Shown here: piece by piece, positions 63,522-64,000 of the stretch | Numbering within the stretch: the first letter of the stretch is position 1 | Layout of the letters: every line of letters begins with the position of its first letter | NCBI RefSeq assembly: GCF_008728965.1 | Contig: NZ_VSMC01000003.1 | Location: forward strand, 62,001 to 126,000 | Reading direction: 5' to 3' | Origin: Heminiphilus faecis | GTDB taxonomy: Bacteria; Bacteroidota; Bacteroidia; Bacteroidales; Muribaculaceae | Length of the DNA stretch: 64,000 nucleotides | Notes under the pieces: generated by a model | What the model saw: only the letters and a program-made list of their open reading frames with translations | Told to the model about the DNA's origin: nothing | Database searches by the model: none | Made by a program: the position numbers and the translations under genes

Positions 63522-64000
63522 TCGCGAGTCACAGAAAGCATATCATCGATACCAAAGCCTGCAAACCCGTCTATGAGTCTGTGGGCTTTTCCTTTAAGCC
63601 TATCGGCGGGAAGAGTTGTAGTAAGCCCAATGACAACGGCTCCGGAGGCAATTCCGGCCTCAATACCCGACAGCGAATCCTCAAACACATAGCAGTCGGC
63701 AGGATTGCAACCGATACGCTCTGCCGCCAGCATATAGCCCTGAGGATCGGGTTTTGAGCAAGTGACATCGGCACCGGTAATTATAGCATCGAAGTAGTCG
63801 GCAAAGTGTGGAAGCCGGTCATAGAGACGCTGCATCTTATTGTCGCTACTGCTCGTGACAACCGCCAGCGGTATGCCGGCGGCGCGCAATGCGTCAAGGA
63901 ACTCAATGACGCCATCGCATACAGGATACTCCATGTTGGCCTCAAATTCATTTATACGGCGAAGCACATCGGCCGACACTTCAGGCGCCGGAAAATATTT
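63518..64000 (-). CDS. HAD-superfamily hydrolase (beta-phosphoglucomutase-like), partial
   Basis: The frame stays open to the right edge (the last visible residues read YFPAPEVSADVLRR), so the N-terminus with the DxD nucleophile motif lies beyond the window. Visible are motif II VVTSSSDNKMQRL, motif III Lys in CSKPDPQGYMLAAERIG and motif IV VFEDSLSGIEAG. The type is a sugar-phosphate phosphatase or phosphomutase. The GTG at 63,979 is an internal codon, not a credible start. It is convergent with nadC. Confidence 0.88.
   Translation of the reverse strand, partial: KYFPAPEVSADVLRRINEFEANMEYPVCDGVIEFLDALRAAGIPLAVVTSSSDNKMQRLYDRLPHFADYFDAIITGADVTCSKPDPQGYMLAAERIGCNPADCYVFEDSLSGIEAGIASGAVVIGLTTTLPADRLKGKAHRLIDGFAGFGIDDMLSVTRD

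Overview
The window looks like a chromosome segment from a gut-type Bacteroidales bacterium. The evidence is the Bacteroidetes promoter pattern TTTG / TAnnTTTG before many genes, TonB-dependent receptors, outer-membrane barrels and lipoproteins of Bacteroidales families (DUF4876, DUF6850, DUF4286, DUF5063), GH43 enzymes and a type II-C CRISPR-Cas9 locus. Placement in Muribaculaceae is plausible but is only an inference from gene content and moderate GC. No rRNA, tRNA, prophage or intact insertion sequence was recognised.

Layout. 1-5,403: end of a CRISPR array, cas2-cas1-cas9 on the minus strand, and a tracrRNA on the plus strand. 5,601-7,853: glycosyltransferase, then a GYF/CD225 membrane protein, a DUF4286 protein and ruvC. 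8,197-18,286: a five-gene plus-strand operon encoding a TonB receptor, a DUF4876 lipoprotein, a DUF6850 barrel and two tandem gingipain-like (C25-like) peptidases with HEAT-type C-termini. 18,382-22,595: minus-strand MalY/PatB, DUF3737, MATE and MarC genes. 23,014-29,645: a toxin-like lipoprotein whose C-terminus is a papain/C39-like domain of abruptly low GC, three related small periplasmic proteins (candidate inhibitors or immunity proteins) and the remnant of a fourth. Between the copies sit a transglutaminase/discoidin lipoprotein and an O-antigen ligase-like protein. 29,771-31,417: TPR regulator. 31,440-34,025: a fusion of two alpha/beta hydrolases with GH43. 34,266-36,276: a broken small zinc-knuckle gene, rplU-rpmA and a repeat-rich intergenic region. 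36,277-48,717: AAA+ ATPase, SpoU methyltransferase, GH43, sugar transporter, ychF, a thioredoxin-like protein, tpx, a dTDP-amino-sugar cluster and yccF. 48,819-64,000: mostly housekeeping genes (nadD, gmk, yicC, tsaB, metF, holB, an AddB-like nuclease, hemW, rlmH, nadC) plus a DUF2141/outer-membrane receptor pair, an SDR and the edge of a HAD gene.

How parts work together. The CRISPR locus carries every part needed for interference and adaptation, and each repeat holds its own promoter-like element. The five-gene operon combines an outer-membrane transporter, a surface lipoprotein, a second barrel and two exported cysteine peptidases. It is the best candidate here for an undescribed system, possibly peptide or protein capture and processing. 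The 23-29.6 kb locus resembles a protease/inhibitor or polymorphic toxin/immunity locus that has undergone duplication and deletion. The GH43 enzymes and SLC45-like transporter suggest use of arabinose-containing plant glycans.
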